Source: Bacillota bacterium (GTDB taxonomy: Bacteria > Bacillota > Clostridia > DSM-8532). Taken from it: a stretch of 64,000 nt of DNA. Below, piece by piece: positions 16,605 to 25,590 of the stretch. Under the pieces are notes generated by a model. It saw only the letters and a list, made by a program, of their open reading frames with translations, had not been told where the DNA came from and searched no databases. Made by a program: the position numbers and the translations under genes. The stretch lies in assembly GCA_023415825.1 (NCBI GenBank), contig JAEZJF010000012.1:62001-126000 (forward strand), read 5' to 3'. Each line of letters starts with the position of its first letter. Position 1 is the stretch's first letter.

Positions 16605-16680
16605 GCATATTAAAAGTCGAGGCTTGTGTCGCGTTGTTTGGTTATCTCTCAGAGCCACAAAATGATTGGAGGAAAGCAAA

Positions 16681-16977
16681 ATGGCTAAAATTAATGTCAG
16701 CCTGCAGGTCATACCCAATGTATCGCCTGAGCGTGTTTATCCGGTGGTAGACAAGGTTATCGCTATGATCGCCGCAAGCGGGGTAAACTATGAGGTGGGC
16801 CCCATGGAGACAACGATGGAGGGTGAATTGGACGAGCTCCTGGAAATCGTAAAAAAAGCTCAGAGCATTTGTATTGAAGAGGGCGCAAAGCGTGTTATGT
16901 CCATGATTAAGATTGATTACAGGCCGGAGGGTATTACCATCGATGAAAAAATCGGCAAGTACCGGACAAAAGCATAG
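16681..16977 (+). CDS. MTH1187/YkoF-like thiamine-binding protein
   Basis: A 98-residue ferredoxin-like-fold protein of the DUF77/MTH1187 family: NVSLQVIPNVSPERVYPVVDKVI at the start and VGPMETTMEGELDELLEIVKKAQ in the middle. Family members bind thiamine or its pyrimidine moiety. It is the first gene behind the TPP riboswitch and overlaps the permease gene by 35 bases, so it probably binds precursor delivered by this importer. The start is the ATG seven bases after TTGGAGGAAAG; an ATG at 16666 is less well placed. Confidence 0.9.
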   Translation: MAKINVSLQVIPNVSPERVYPVVDKVIAMIAASGVNYEVGPMETTMEGELDELLEIVKKAQSICIEEGAKRVMSMIKIDYRPEGITIDEKIGKYRTKA

Positions 16978-17740
16978 GAAGAGCCTGGGGAAATTCGATG
17001 GGCTGCCGCTTATTGTCATGCTTGTGCTTGTACTTTTCTGGCAGCTTGCCGCGACCCTGGGTGAAATAGCCCCGTATATTCTACCAACGCCGGTTATGAT
17101 AATAAAAGCCCTTTATCAGGAGCGGAATTTACTTTTTTCACATGCCGTTGTAACCCTTGGTGAAGCCTTGGCTGGATTTGGACTGTCTGTACTGGGGGGG
17201 CTGCTGCTTGGAATACTGATGGGCTTTTATAGCTCATTAAGAAGAGCGCTATATCCCTTGTTTGTCATCTCGCAGACCGTTCCGCTGGTTATATTGACCC
17301 CGCTCTTTGCCATATGGTTTGGCTTTGGGCTTTTACCCAAGATATTGATTGTTGTGCTGGTCTGTTTTTTCCCGATAGCTGTGACCTTTACGCAAGGCCT
17401 TTTACAAGTTGATGAGGACATGGATGCGCTTTTGCAGGTTATGGGTGCAAGCCGGTGGAAGAGCTTTATATTGGTCAGAGTCCCCCAAGCACTGCCCGGA
17501 TTGTTTTCAGGGCTTAAAATAGCAGCTACCTATAGTATCATGGGAGCCGTTATTTCAGAATGGGTTGGTGCTCAAAAGGGCCTGGGAATTTTTATGACCC
17601 GCGCAATGACTACTTTTAAAACCGCAGCTCTCTTTGCTGATGTTTTGGTCATAGTGGTATTGAGCCTTGGCCTTTATAAGCTAATTGAAGTCATTGAGAA
17701 AAAACTGACAGTAAATATGAATCATCAAAAAGAAAGGTGA
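16943..17740 (+). CDS. thiX: ABC transporter permease for thiamine precursor
   Basis: A 265-residue inner-membrane protein of the SsuC/TauC/ThiX permease group with about six membrane segments. The EAA-type loop reads MDALLQVMGASRWKSFILVRVPQALPGLFSG in outline (about residues 160-190), the site that contacts the ATPase. I place the start at the ATG 13 bases after GGAGGG, inside the end of the preceding gene. Its gene neighbours (ThiY-like binding protein, ATPase and TPP riboswitch) point to hydroxymethylpyrimidine or a related pyrimidine as substrate. Confidence 0.9.
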   Translation: MKKSASTGQKHRKSLGKFDGLPLIVMLVLVLFWQLAATLGEIAPYILPTPVMIIKALYQERNLLFSHAVVTLGEALAGFGLSVLGGLLLGILMGFYSSLRRALYPLFVISQTVPLVILTPLFAIWFGFGLLPKILIVVLVCFFPIAVTFTQGLLQVDEDMDALLQVMGASRWKSFILVRVPQALPGLFSGLKIAATYSIMGAVISEWVGAQKGLGIFMTRAMTTFKTAALFADVLVIVVLSLGLYKLIEVIEKKLTVNMNHQKER

Positions 17741-17745
17741 AAACA

Positions 17746-18753
17746 ATGAACCGTTTTAATAAGATAAAAAAATCAATACTCGTACTTTTGGCAGGGATTC
17801 TGCTTGTATCATTTACAGCCTGTACATCCCGGCAGCAACCGCAGCCGGAGTCTCTAAAAAAGGTGACTTTTGTTTTGGATTGGACCCCGAACACCAATCA
17901 TACCGGAATATATGTAGCCAAGAACAAGGGCTTTTTTCAGGAACAGGGCCTGGAGGTTGAGATCATTCAGCCCTCGGAAGGGTCCAGTGATTCCATTGTT
18001 GCCTCGGGTTCTGCGCAATTCGGTATCAGCTATCAGGAAGGTGTAACCTTTGCCCGTGCTGAAGGTGTGCCACTTATATCTCTTGCTGCCGTCATCCAGC
18101 ATAATACCTCGGGGTTTGCATCTCTAAAGGATAAGAACATTCTTTCTCCCAAAGACTTTGAAGGCAAGATTTATGGAGGTTGGGGATCAGCTATTGAAGA
18201 GGCCACTATCAAATATCTCATGGATCAGGCCGGCGCAGACTTCTCCAAGGTCAAGATTATGACTACCGGTGATGCGGACTTCTTCCAGGCCAGTGCCAGC
18301 GGTCAGATCGATTTTGCCTGGATTTTTGAGGGCTGGGCAGGAATTGAAGCCAAGCAAAAGGGTATGGATCTAAATTATATTGACCTGGGCAAGGAAGCCG
18401 CCGTATTTGATTTCTATACACCAGTTATTATAACTAATGAAACCATCTTGAAGGATGATGAAAAGCTTGTGGAAGCCTTCATGAAGGGGGCGAAGAAGGG
18501 TTATGAATATGCTATTGAAAATCCTGAGGAGGCCGCGGATATCTTAATTCTTGAAGTTCCTGAAATCAATCAGGAGCTGGTTAAGGAGAGTCAGAAGTTT
18601 CTATCAGAAAGATATCAGGCCGATGCAGAATATTGGGGACTGCAAAAAGAAGAGGTATGGCAGCGTTACACAGATTGGTTATCTGAAAACGGCTTTATTA
18701 AAGAGAGCATTGATGTGACAAAAGCGTATACCAACAGATTTGTAGAAAAATAG
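17746..18753 (+). CDS. thiY: ABC substrate-binding lipoprotein for thiamine pyrimidine precursor (NMT1/THI5-like)
   Basis: A 335-residue lipoprotein. The signal peptide ends in the lipobox VSFTAC, so the protein is anchored to the outer face of the membrane. The mature part begins VTFVLDWTPNTNHTGIYVAKNKGFF in outline, the hallmark of NMT1/THI5-like pyrimidine-binding proteins, and QFGISYQEGVTFARAEGVP follows. The start is the ATG nine bases after GAAAGG; a GTG at 17737 overlaps the permease stop. It lies between permease and ATPase in the riboswitch operon. Confidence 0.92.
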   Translation: MNRFNKIKKSILVLLAGILLVSFTACTSRQQPQPESLKKVTFVLDWTPNTNHTGIYVAKNKGFFQEQGLEVEIIQPSEGSSDSIVASGSAQFGISYQEGVTFARAEGVPLISLAAVIQHNTSGFASLKDKNILSPKDFEGKIYGGWGSAIEEATIKYLMDQAGADFSKVKIMTTGDADFFQASASGQIDFAWIFEGWAGIEAKQKGMDLNYIDLGKEAAVFDFYTPVIITNETILKDDEKLVEAFMKGAKKGYEYAIENPEEAADILILEVPEINQELVKESQKFLSERYQADAEYWGLQKEEVWQRYTDWLSENGFIKESIDVTKAYTNRFVEK

Positions 18754-18759
18754 GATAGC

Positions 18760-19536
18760 ATGAAAAAATATATTGAGATTCAACAGCTAAATAAAGTATT
18801 CGCCAGTCCGAAGGCAACGCCCGAACAAGAAAGCGGCCTCCAGGTGCTGTCCGATGTGTCTTTTTCAGTGGAAGAAAACGAGTTTGTTACGCTTCTAGGG
18901 CCCAGCGGATGTGGAAAAAGTACGCTTCTGAAGCTGATCGCAGGGCTTGATGAAGGCTATGAGGGTAAAATGACGCTGGGGGGCAAAGATCCTAAAAATG
19001 GCCGAGTATCTGTCTGCTATATGCTTCAGAAGGATTGTCTGATGCCCTGGCGAACCATGGTCTCCAATATCCTTTTACCCGTCGAAATCAAAAAGGGGGA
19101 TATTAAAAAAGCTTTGACAGACATCAAGCCGCTTTTGTCCGAGTTTGGATTATCCGGTTTCGAAAACTACAAGCCGCAACAGCTTTCGGGTGGAATGCGA
19201 CAGAGGGCGGCCCTGCTTCGGACTTACTTGATGGAAGGAGATATTATGCTCCTGGATGAGCCCTTTGGCGCTTTGGATGAAATAACGCGCATACAGATGC
19301 AGGATTGGCTCATCGCTGTCTGGGAACGGCATCGTAAGACGGTTCTTTTTGTCACCCATGATCTGGATGAGGCGATCTATTTATCGGATCGTGTTTTGGT
19401 CATGAGTAATAGGCCCGGAACCATCGCCGGAGAAATACCCATCGCATTTGACAGGCCACGAAACCGTGAAATGCTTTTTAACCCAAAATTTCTTGAGTAT
19501 AAGAAAAGAATTCTGGAATTGCTGTCCAAGGGTTAA
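18760..19536 (+). CDS. thiZ: ABC transporter ATPase for thiamine precursor
   Basis: 258 residues with a full ABC set: Walker A GPSGCGKST near residue 48, signature LSGGMRQRAALLR, Walker B MLLDEPFGALD and the H-loop FVTHDLDEA. It powers the ThiX/ThiY importer from the cytoplasmic side. It starts six bases after thiY and closes the riboswitch operon. Its close neighbours assign it to thiamine-precursor uptake; by sequence alone it belongs to the SsuB/TauB/ThiZ nitrate/sulfonate-type ATPases. Confidence 0.92.
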   Translation: MKKYIEIQQLNKVFASPKATPEQESGLQVLSDVSFSVEENEFVTLLGPSGCGKSTLLKLIAGLDEGYEGKMTLGGKDPKNGRVSVCYMLQKDCLMPWRTMVSNILLPVEIKKGDIKKALTDIKPLLSEFGLSGFENYKPQQLSGGMRQRAALLRTYLMEGDIMLLDEPFGALDEITRIQMQDWLIAVWERHRKTVLFVTHDLDEAIYLSDRVLVMSNRPGTIAGEIPIAFDRPRNREMLFNPKFLEYKKRILELLSKG

Positions 19537-19543
19537 AAGAAGG

Positions 19544-19566
19544 TTGCACCTTCCGTCTTTTTTACA
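19544..19566 (+). terminator. Terminator after the thiamine operon
   Basis: GAAGGT/ACCTTC stem with a TGC loop, followed by CGTCTTTTTT. The stem is short. Confidence 0.6.
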
Positions 19567-19626
19567 TAATAGCGTTAATAGTGTATAATTATATAAAAGA
19601 AGTATAATGAAGATGGGGTGAAAAAT

Positions 19627-20349
19627 ATGAATTACAGCGATCATGGCAATTATGGTCCGAGAACCTTTGAAGAGGAGTATGCTACGATTAAGGGCATGAA
19701 CGCTTTTATATCCAGAGTTTTTGGCTGGATGTTTATAGGTCTTCTATTATCAGCCGGAATTGCCTATTATGTAGCCAGCAATCCAAACTTGATTTATACC
19801 ATTGTGACCAACCCAATTTTGCTTATCGGCCTGATGATAGGTGAGCTTGTTCTGGTATCCATTCTTTCGGCTCGTATCACGCGAATCAAATATGGGACGG
19901 CAGTGGGAATGTTTTTGTTTTATGCGGCATTGAACGGTATAACCCTCTCGACTATTTTTCTGGCTTATACCGGTGAATCCATTGTCAACGCTTTTGCTAT
20001 TACTGCTGTTACCTTTGGGGTCATGTGCGTGTATGGTTATGTGACCAAATCCGACTTGACCCGGTTCAGAAGCATTTTGTTTATGGGGCTTATCGGGCTT
20101 TTAGTGCTTTCTGTCATCAACCTGTTTTTGCGAAGCAACGGCATGGAATGGTTCATCAGCCTTCTGGGGCTCTTTGTATTCCTTGGCCTTACAGCCTATG
20201 ATATGCAGAAGCTCAAGGGCTATTACTTTGGAACTGAGGGCAATGAAGCCATACGGGGTAACTTAGGCATCATTGGCGCATTAAGTCTGTATCTGGACTT
20301 TATCAATCTGTTCCTGATCTTCTTGAGATTGTTCGGGAGAAGGGACTAA
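19627..20349 (+). CDS. Bax inhibitor-1 / YbhL family membrane protein
   Basis: A 240-residue protein with about seven membrane helices. FISRVFGWMFIGLLLSAGIAYY at the start, then LNGITLSTIFLAYT, and the ending LGLTAYDMQKLKGYY...LYLDFINLFLIFLRLFGRRD are typical of BI-1 (YbhL/YetJ), pH-sensitive calcium-leak-type proteins. The start is the ATG seven bases after GGGG; a GTG at 19618 would add three residues. It is monocistronic, closed by a strong terminator. Confidence 0.93.
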   Translation: MNYSDHGNYGPRTFEEEYATIKGMNAFISRVFGWMFIGLLLSAGIAYYVASNPNLIYTIVTNPILLIGLMIGELVLVSILSARITRIKYGTAVGMFLFYAALNGITLSTIFLAYTGESIVNAFAITAVTFGVMCVYGYVTKSDLTRFRSILFMGLIGLLVLSVINLFLRSNGMEWFISLLGLFVFLGLTAYDMQKLKGYYFGTEGNEAIRGNLGIIGALSLYLDFINLFLIFLRLFGRRD

Positions 20350-20370
20350 CGACTTAAGTAAACAAAAAGG

Positions 20371-20399
20371 AAGCTGCGGTCTATACCGTAGCTTTTTTT
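20371..20399 (+). terminator. Terminator after the BI-1 gene
   Basis: AAGCTGCGGT and ACCGTAGCTT form a 10-bp stem (one G-T pair) with a CTAT loop and seven Ts. Confidence 0.92.
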
Positions 20400-20450
20400 A
20401 ATGGGGACTTTCATGGGTCTGAAGCCGGATTATTGTATAATCGTGTTTTA

Positions 20451-20459
20451 TGCTATAAT
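20451..20459 (+). promoter_or_regulatory. Extended -10 promoter element upstream of the two-component genes
   Basis: TGCTATAAT is a full extended -10; the -35 region is weak. It lies about 195 bases upstream of the response regulator. A second TATAAT at 20606-20611 is nearer but lacks other elements. The 303-base gap 20350-20652 also has an AAAGTCA/TGACTTT hairpin (20578-20594). Confidence 0.5.
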
Positions 20460-20652
20460 ATGTCTATCTCCCGGAGTAAACGTAGAAACTATCTAAATTT
20501 AAACATATGAGTTCTCATTGGTTCACATCAGGGCTGCACCAGGTTGCATCGCGGTATCTGCATTTTGATTACTGTTAAAAGTCATGATGACTTTCTAAGG
20601 AACAGTATAATCTCCATTATATGTCTTGCAATAAAATTTGGAGGGCTGAAAT

Positions 20653-21681
20653 ATGCTTTCGATTCTATTAGTCGACGACGAGCCTCTGGTCATTAAAGGC
20701 ATAAAAATTATGCTGGAGAGAGCACAACTGCCAATACACTCTATCCGTGAAGCAGAAAATGGGGAAGAAGCCTTATTACTAATTACTGAGATGATTCCCG
20801 ATATACTCATAACAGATATCCGGATGCCTAAAATGGGAGGTCTGGAATTATGCAGAAAAATCAGTAAAAAATGTCCGCAAGTTGCCATTATTATTGTATC
20901 TGGCTATGAAGATTTTACATTTGCGCAACAAGCTATAAAGTATGGAGTTAGAGATTATTTACTTAAACCGGTTAATGGAATTGAGCTAATTAAAGTCATA
21001 TCTGATATTATAGAAAAAAATGAAAAATCGAATAAATTCTTATACATAGCACCCCAGGAATTGAATAATGTTATCAGCTTACTTGAGAATGGTCTATGGA
21101 ATGCCGCAAACGCCGATGTCCAGGAAGGCTTGAAAAGGCTTAATGTTTTTCTTAAGGAAGCTCCGTTGGAGTACTGTGTTAAGCTGTCTAATGATATAAA
21201 CCAAATATTATTGAGTCGCTTATCGTTAAAGATTGGATATACATTGATGATGCAGACTCCTCAATATGCAGGAAAAGATAAGAGCAGTTTTTCTAGCTGG
21301 TTGAATGCAGTTTTTAAGAGCATGCAGTCTGAGCTCGCTGATCGCAGGAAGAATGCGGATTATAATTTATTTGTAATGGCCAAGGAATTTATCAGAGAAC
21401 ACTATAAAAGCGAAATTACTTTGGAGGAACTCGCACGTAAAACTGGTTTTAGTCCCAATTATTTCAGTCAACTGTTTAAAATTAAAACCGGGAAAACCTT
21501 TGTTCAGTTTAAAAAAGAGGTTCGAATCGAGAGAGCAATGGAATTGTTGAATCAGCCGGATAAATCAATTACAGAGATTGCAATGGATGTCGGATTTAAT
21601 GATTCCACTTATTTTATAAGAGCATTCAAGGACTATACCGGCTATACACCGAGTGAATATAAGCGGAAAAGAGGCATTTAG
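20653..21681 (+). CDS. Response regulator with AraC-type DNA-binding domain (YesN-like)
   Basis: 342 residues. The N-terminal receiver domain has the acidic pair LVDDEP, phospho-acceptor Asp55 in LITDIRMPKMGG, and the KP of YLLKPV near residue 107. The C-terminal 100 residues form an AraC double helix-turn-helix: ITLEELARKTGFSPNYFSQLFK and ITEIAMDVGFNDSTYFIRAFKDYTG. TTGGAGGG precedes the ATG. The sensor kinase gene begins two bases after it. YesMN-type pairs usually control adjacent sugar importers, so this one probably switches on the locus to 37428. Confidence 0.92.
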   Translation: MLSILLVDDEPLVIKGIKIMLERAQLPIHSIREAENGEEALLLITEMIPDILITDIRMPKMGGLELCRKISKKCPQVAIIIVSGYEDFTFAQQAIKYGVRDYLLKPVNGIELIKVISDIIEKNEKSNKFLYIAPQELNNVISLLENGLWNAANADVQEGLKRLNVFLKEAPLEYCVKLSNDINQILLSRLSLKIGYTLMMQTPQYAGKDKSSFSSWLNAVFKSMQSELADRRKNADYNLFVMAKEFIREHYKSEITLEELARKTGFSPNYFSQLFKIKTGKTFVQFKKEVRIERAMELLNQPDKSITEIAMDVGFNDSTYFIRAFKDYTGYTPSEYKRKRGI

Positions 21682-21683
21682 CG

Positions 21684-23510
21684 GTGAAATCATCTTTCAG
21701 AAACCGTAGCTTATTCCAACAATTCACCATTTCCTTTGTAATCACTATATTTATACCCATTATGGTTATTGGTGGGATAAGCTACATAAAAGGTACTGTT
21801 CAGATTAAAAATATGGTTAGGGAGTTGCTGGAACAACTAACCAGCAACATCAATTCACAATTGGATATGATAATCAATGATAATGACTGGTTATCACTTC
21901 AAATCGCTAACAAGACTGAGGTTCGCCGTTTTATAGAGCTTGGGCCGGATGATTATTACCAAAAATACCAGTTCAGGCAATGGATAGATAAGGAAATCCT
22001 TCTGGATGAAATATTTACGAGGTTTCCGATTGTTAACAGGGTAAGTGTCATAGGCGATAAAGGCGCCGTATACTCTTCTCACAATACCGGAACGTGGGCT
22101 GATATTCAAGACCTATATGATAGTAATGATTTTGTCAAAAGAGCGGCTTACTATAAGCAAGCCCTGCCATCGGACGGTTCAATTAGGGTGATGCTGGATA
22201 AATATTTAGATTCGGGTTCGGAAGAGTATTATGTTACCATTTCCAGAAGGATATTTTCTATGACCCCATTTAAAACAAATGGCGTTCTGCTTATTGATAT
22301 CAAAACAAGCTCACTTAGCAAAGTATTCGGGAATATGGACTTAAAAAATTGTACGATATGGATTATTAACAATAATGGACAAGTCGTATACTATCCCGAT
22401 GAGAAAATAATCGGATCTAAGTTTAATGATTTCTTTGATCATGAAGAATTAAATGAGACAACGTTTAGCTTTACAGATATATGGAATGGGAAAAAAAGCT
22501 TCTTTGTTTGCATTATTTCTGAGAAAACAGGATGGAAAGTAGTAGCGGAAATTCCAATACAACAGCTTAATATGCCTTTAAATGATTTGGGAAGAGTAAT
22601 CCTTTACACATTTTTATTTGCATTGCCTGTAGCGCTATTAGTAGGCTATTTGTTTATTCGTTCAATTTTAAAACCTATTCATTATCTGGAACGGGATATG
22701 AAAAAAATTGGGGACGGGAAATGGAAGAAGTTAGAAGGCGAAATCCCCAAAAATGAAATCGGCAATTTGATGAATGTATATAACAATATGATACAAGTCA
22801 TTTCTGATCTGATAGAGAAAGTGTATAAGGCAGAGCTTAGGCAAAGAGAACACCAGCTTTCCAGACAAAAAACGGAATTTCAGGCTCTCCAGACGCAGAT
22901 CAATCCACATTTTCTGTATAATACTTTAAGCGCTATTCATACCTATGCCTTAATGGCTGAAGATCAGGATATTCAAGAGATGGTAGAAGCATTGAGCAAA
23001 ATGCTCAGATATTCTGTTCAGGATCCTTTTGAGCTTGTGAGTTTAAAAAATGAGATTGAACACGTCAATTACTTTTTAACAATCCAGAGCCATCGCAATA
23101 AAAATATGCCTATAGTTGAATGGAATATGGAGCCCTATATTGATTTTCCAATAATACGCCTGACACTTCAACCCCTTGTTGAAAACGTGTTTAAGCATGC
23201 TTTCCCGGATGGCATCAAACCAGGACATAAGATCTCGATATCTGCGGCTGAGGAAAGTGATTTCTTTATTATTGAAGTATCCGACAATGGATGTGGAATG
23301 GGTGAAATTGACTCAGGAATTTATTATACACCTGACTGCAATAAGATAAAACTTGGTATTGGCCTCAAAAATGTACACCGAAGAATTCAAATTGCATATG
23401 GATCCCAATACGGTTTGGTCTTCCTCGGAAATACAGATAAGGGATTAACCGTGAGAATGCTGTTGCCGTCCAATGGACTGGCAGTTGATATTGAGCAAGC
23501 AATTATATAA
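21684..23510 (+). CDS. Sensor histidine kinase (YesM-like)
   Basis: 608 residues. A membrane helix near residues 13-33 and another near 300-325 flank an extracellular dCache-like sensing domain. A HAMP segment follows (ILKPIHYLERDMKKIG), then the LytS/YesM-type phosphorylation box LQTQINPHFLYNTL with His near residue 409, and an ATPase domain with N-box TLQPLVENVFKHAF and DNGCGMG. It pairs with the regulator just upstream. The sensed molecule is probably an oligosaccharide from the locus substrate, which is inference. Start is GTG or the equivalent codon at 21684, after GCGG. Confidence 0.9.
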   Translation: MKSSFRNRSLFQQFTISFVITIFIPIMVIGGISYIKGTVQIKNMVRELLEQLTSNINSQLDMIINDNDWLSLQIANKTEVRRFIELGPDDYYQKYQFRQWIDKEILLDEIFTRFPIVNRVSVIGDKGAVYSSHNTGTWADIQDLYDSNDFVKRAAYYKQALPSDGSIRVMLDKYLDSGSEEYYVTISRRIFSMTPFKTNGVLLIDIKTSSLSKVFGNMDLKNCTIWIINNNGQVVYYPDEKIIGSKFNDFFDHEELNETTFSFTDIWNGKKSFFVCIISEKTGWKVVAEIPIQQLNMPLNDLGRVILYTFLFALPVALLVGYLFIRSILKPIHYLERDMKKIGDGKWKKLEGEIPKNEIGNLMNVYNNMIQVISDLIEKVYKAELRQREHQLSRQKTEFQALQTQINPHFLYNTLSAIHTYALMAEDQDIQEMVEALSKMLRYSVQDPFELVSLKNEIEHVNYFLTIQSHRNKNMPIVEWNMEPYIDFPIIRLTLQPLVENVFKHAFPDGIKPGHKISISAAEESDFFIIEVSDNGCGMGEIDSGIYYTPDCNKIKLGIGLKNVHRRIQIAYGSQYGLVFLGNTDKGLTVRMLLPSNGLAVDIEQAII

Positions 23511-23679
23511 TTACAAAAGACAAGAGTTGGTTGAAATATTCCAATATATGACCTTTCTGAAAAAAGTTCTATAAGATATTAAAAAACTTAAAGCGACTAC
23601 TCTCCTTGGATTTTATAATTTATTTATCAGGTCCGATCATTTGAGGCATTCATTTTATACATAATTAAGGGAGAAGTCT

Positions 23680-24645
23680 ATGGCAAGTGCAACAAAAAAG
23701 CTGATATACTCAAGCCCTGGAATTAAAAAGACTAAACAGATAGACGTCTTGTCCAATCTACGTAAATACCGTACATTATATATCATGTCATTGCCGGGAA
23801 TTCTATATTTTTTAGTATTCAGGTATTTGCCCCTTTTGGGTACTGTGATAGCCTTTCAAGATTACAACATTTTTAAAGGAATTTTTGAAAGTAAATTCGT
23901 TGGTTTTAAGTACTTTGAAATCATGTTTAAGTATGGAGACTTCTGGAGAATTCTTGTTAACACAGTGATGATTAACTTTTATGATCTTATTTTTAACTTT
24001 ACTGCACCGCTGATCCTTGCTCTTATGATAAATGAAATAACAAATACCAGATTCAAACGGATTGTACAACAAACGGTATATCTTCCGCATTTTCTGTCCT
24101 GGGCTGTGCTGGGGGGTATTATTACGTCACAGATATTATCACCGACGGATGGTTTGGTTAATATCATTCTCAAATCCTTAGGCCATGAGCCGACTTACTT
24201 CATGATAAAACCTGAACTGGGCAGAGCTATTGTAGTAGCGGCAGGAATATTTCGGGATGCCGGTTATGGAACTATAGTATATTTAGCAGCTTTGACAGCA
24301 ATAAATCCAAATCTGTATGAAGCAGCAAGCATTGATGGAGCCGGTAAACTCAGGCAATTGTTTTCCATTACCTTACCTTCTCTAATCCCTATTATTACAG
24401 TTCTTTTTTTATTAAGGATAGGTCACTTTTTGGATTCAGGTTTTGATAGGATATGGGTATTTTTAACTCCGACAAATAGTTCAACAATTGAAATATTTGA
24501 TACCTATATGTATCAGGCGGGGCTTCAGCAAGGCCGATACAGTTTGGCGACCGCTGTGGGGTTATTCAAATCTATTGTAGGATTAGTACTGATATTTGGC
24601 GGCAATAAAGTAAGCCGGAAGCTTACCGGCGAAGGCTTGTTTTAG
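23680..24645 (+). CDS. lplB: Oligosaccharide ABC permease, LplB-like
   Basis: A 321-residue inner-membrane permease of the carbohydrate CUT1 family. RTLYIMSLPGILYFLVFRYLPLLG at the start and the ATPase-contact loop YEAASIDGAGKLRQLFSITLPSL around residue 210-232 are characteristic of LplB/YtcP-type importers. GGGAGA precedes the ATG. It leads a permease-permease-binding protein set. No ATPase gene is present in the locus, which is normal when an MsmX-type ATPase is shared. Confidence 0.92.
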   Translation: MASATKKLIYSSPGIKKTKQIDVLSNLRKYRTLYIMSLPGILYFLVFRYLPLLGTVIAFQDYNIFKGIFESKFVGFKYFEIMFKYGDFWRILVNTVMINFYDLIFNFTAPLILALMINEITNTRFKRIVQQTVYLPHFLSWAVLGGIITSQILSPTDGLVNIILKSLGHEPTYFMIKPELGRAIVVAAGIFRDAGYGTIVYLAALTAINPNLYEAASIDGAGKLRQLFSITLPSLIPIITVLFLLRIGHFLDSGFDRIWVFLTPTNSSTIEIFDTYMYQAGLQQGRYSLATAVGLFKSIVGLVLIFGGNKVSRKLTGEGLF

Positions 24646-24656
24646 GGAGGACACAG

Positions 24657-25517
24657 ATGAAAGAGAGCTGGTCAAGAAAACTATTCATGTGTTTTAATAC
24701 AATATTTTTCATAGTCATATGTCTGATCATGCTATTTCCGATTTTAAAGGTCGTGGCCCAATCGTTAAGTGACAGTGTTTATATCGAAGCAAATGAGGTT
24801 ATTCTTCTGCCCAAGGGTCTTAACTTCGATGCATACATAAGAGTACTGTCCGATCCCAGCATATTGAATTCATTTAAGAACTCCTTAATTGTAACGCTTG
24901 GTGGAACCTTTATCAATCTGTTAATGACTTCGCTTATTGCATACCCGCTTTCCAGAACCGAGTATCTGTTTAAAAAGCAAGTACTGTTTATGATAACATT
25001 GACCATGATATTCACGGCACCCTTAATACCTCAATACCTTGTAATCAGAAACCTCGGACTTGATAACAAGCTTTGGGCAGTGATTATTCCAAGTGCCATT
25101 AGTGGCTATAACTTCTTTATAATGAGATCCTTTTTTATGGGTATACCCGGCGAATTAATTGATTCTTCACGTATTGACGGATGTTCTGAATTAAGAATAC
25201 TCTTTAGTATTATTCTACCACTATCAAAGGCTTCTTTAGCTACATTGGGTCTATTTTACGGAGTTGGTCACTGGAACGCTTTACAGGCACCCCTTATTTA
25301 TCTTCGAGACACAAAGCTTCATACTCTCCAAGTTAAGCTATATCAGGTTTTACAGTATGACAGCGGTAACAGTATTGATCTGGGTGAAATTTTAATTTCA
25401 CCGATTTCAATCAGGATGACGACCATTGTTGTAGCCATGGTGCCTATCCTTATGGTATATCCTTTCCTGCAAAAGTACTTTGTGCAAGGAGCTACATTAG
25501 GTTCAGTAAAGGAATAG
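24657..25517 (+). CDS. lplC: Oligosaccharide ABC permease, LplC-like
   Basis: A 286-residue CUT1-family permease. The ATPase-contact loop reads DSSRIDGCSELRILFSIILPLSKAS and the C-terminus ends PFLQKYFVQGATLGSVKE, which is typical of LplC/YtcP permeases. It follows lplB after 11 bases, with GGGAGG as ribosome site. It forms the membrane channel with LplB. Confidence 0.92.
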   Translation: MKESWSRKLFMCFNTIFFIVICLIMLFPILKVVAQSLSDSVYIEANEVILLPKGLNFDAYIRVLSDPSILNSFKNSLIVTLGGTFINLLMTSLIAYPLSRTEYLFKKQVLFMITLTMIFTAPLIPQYLVIRNLGLDNKLWAVIIPSAISGYNFFIMRSFFMGIPGELIDSSRIDGCSELRILFSIILPLSKASLATLGLFYGVGHWNALQAPLIYLRDTKLHTLQVKLYQVLQYDSGNSIDLGEILISPISIRMTTIVVAMVPILMVYPFLQKYFVQGATLGSVKE

Positions 25518-25590
25518 ATTGAAAAAATTATGCAAATCAGCAAGGCTTTAAGACAATGTCTTAAAAATAATAAAATGGAGGAAAATTGTT

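Noticed and set aside
20507..20578. 23-codon ORF in the two-component leader
   Set aside because: No ribosome site; probably chance.
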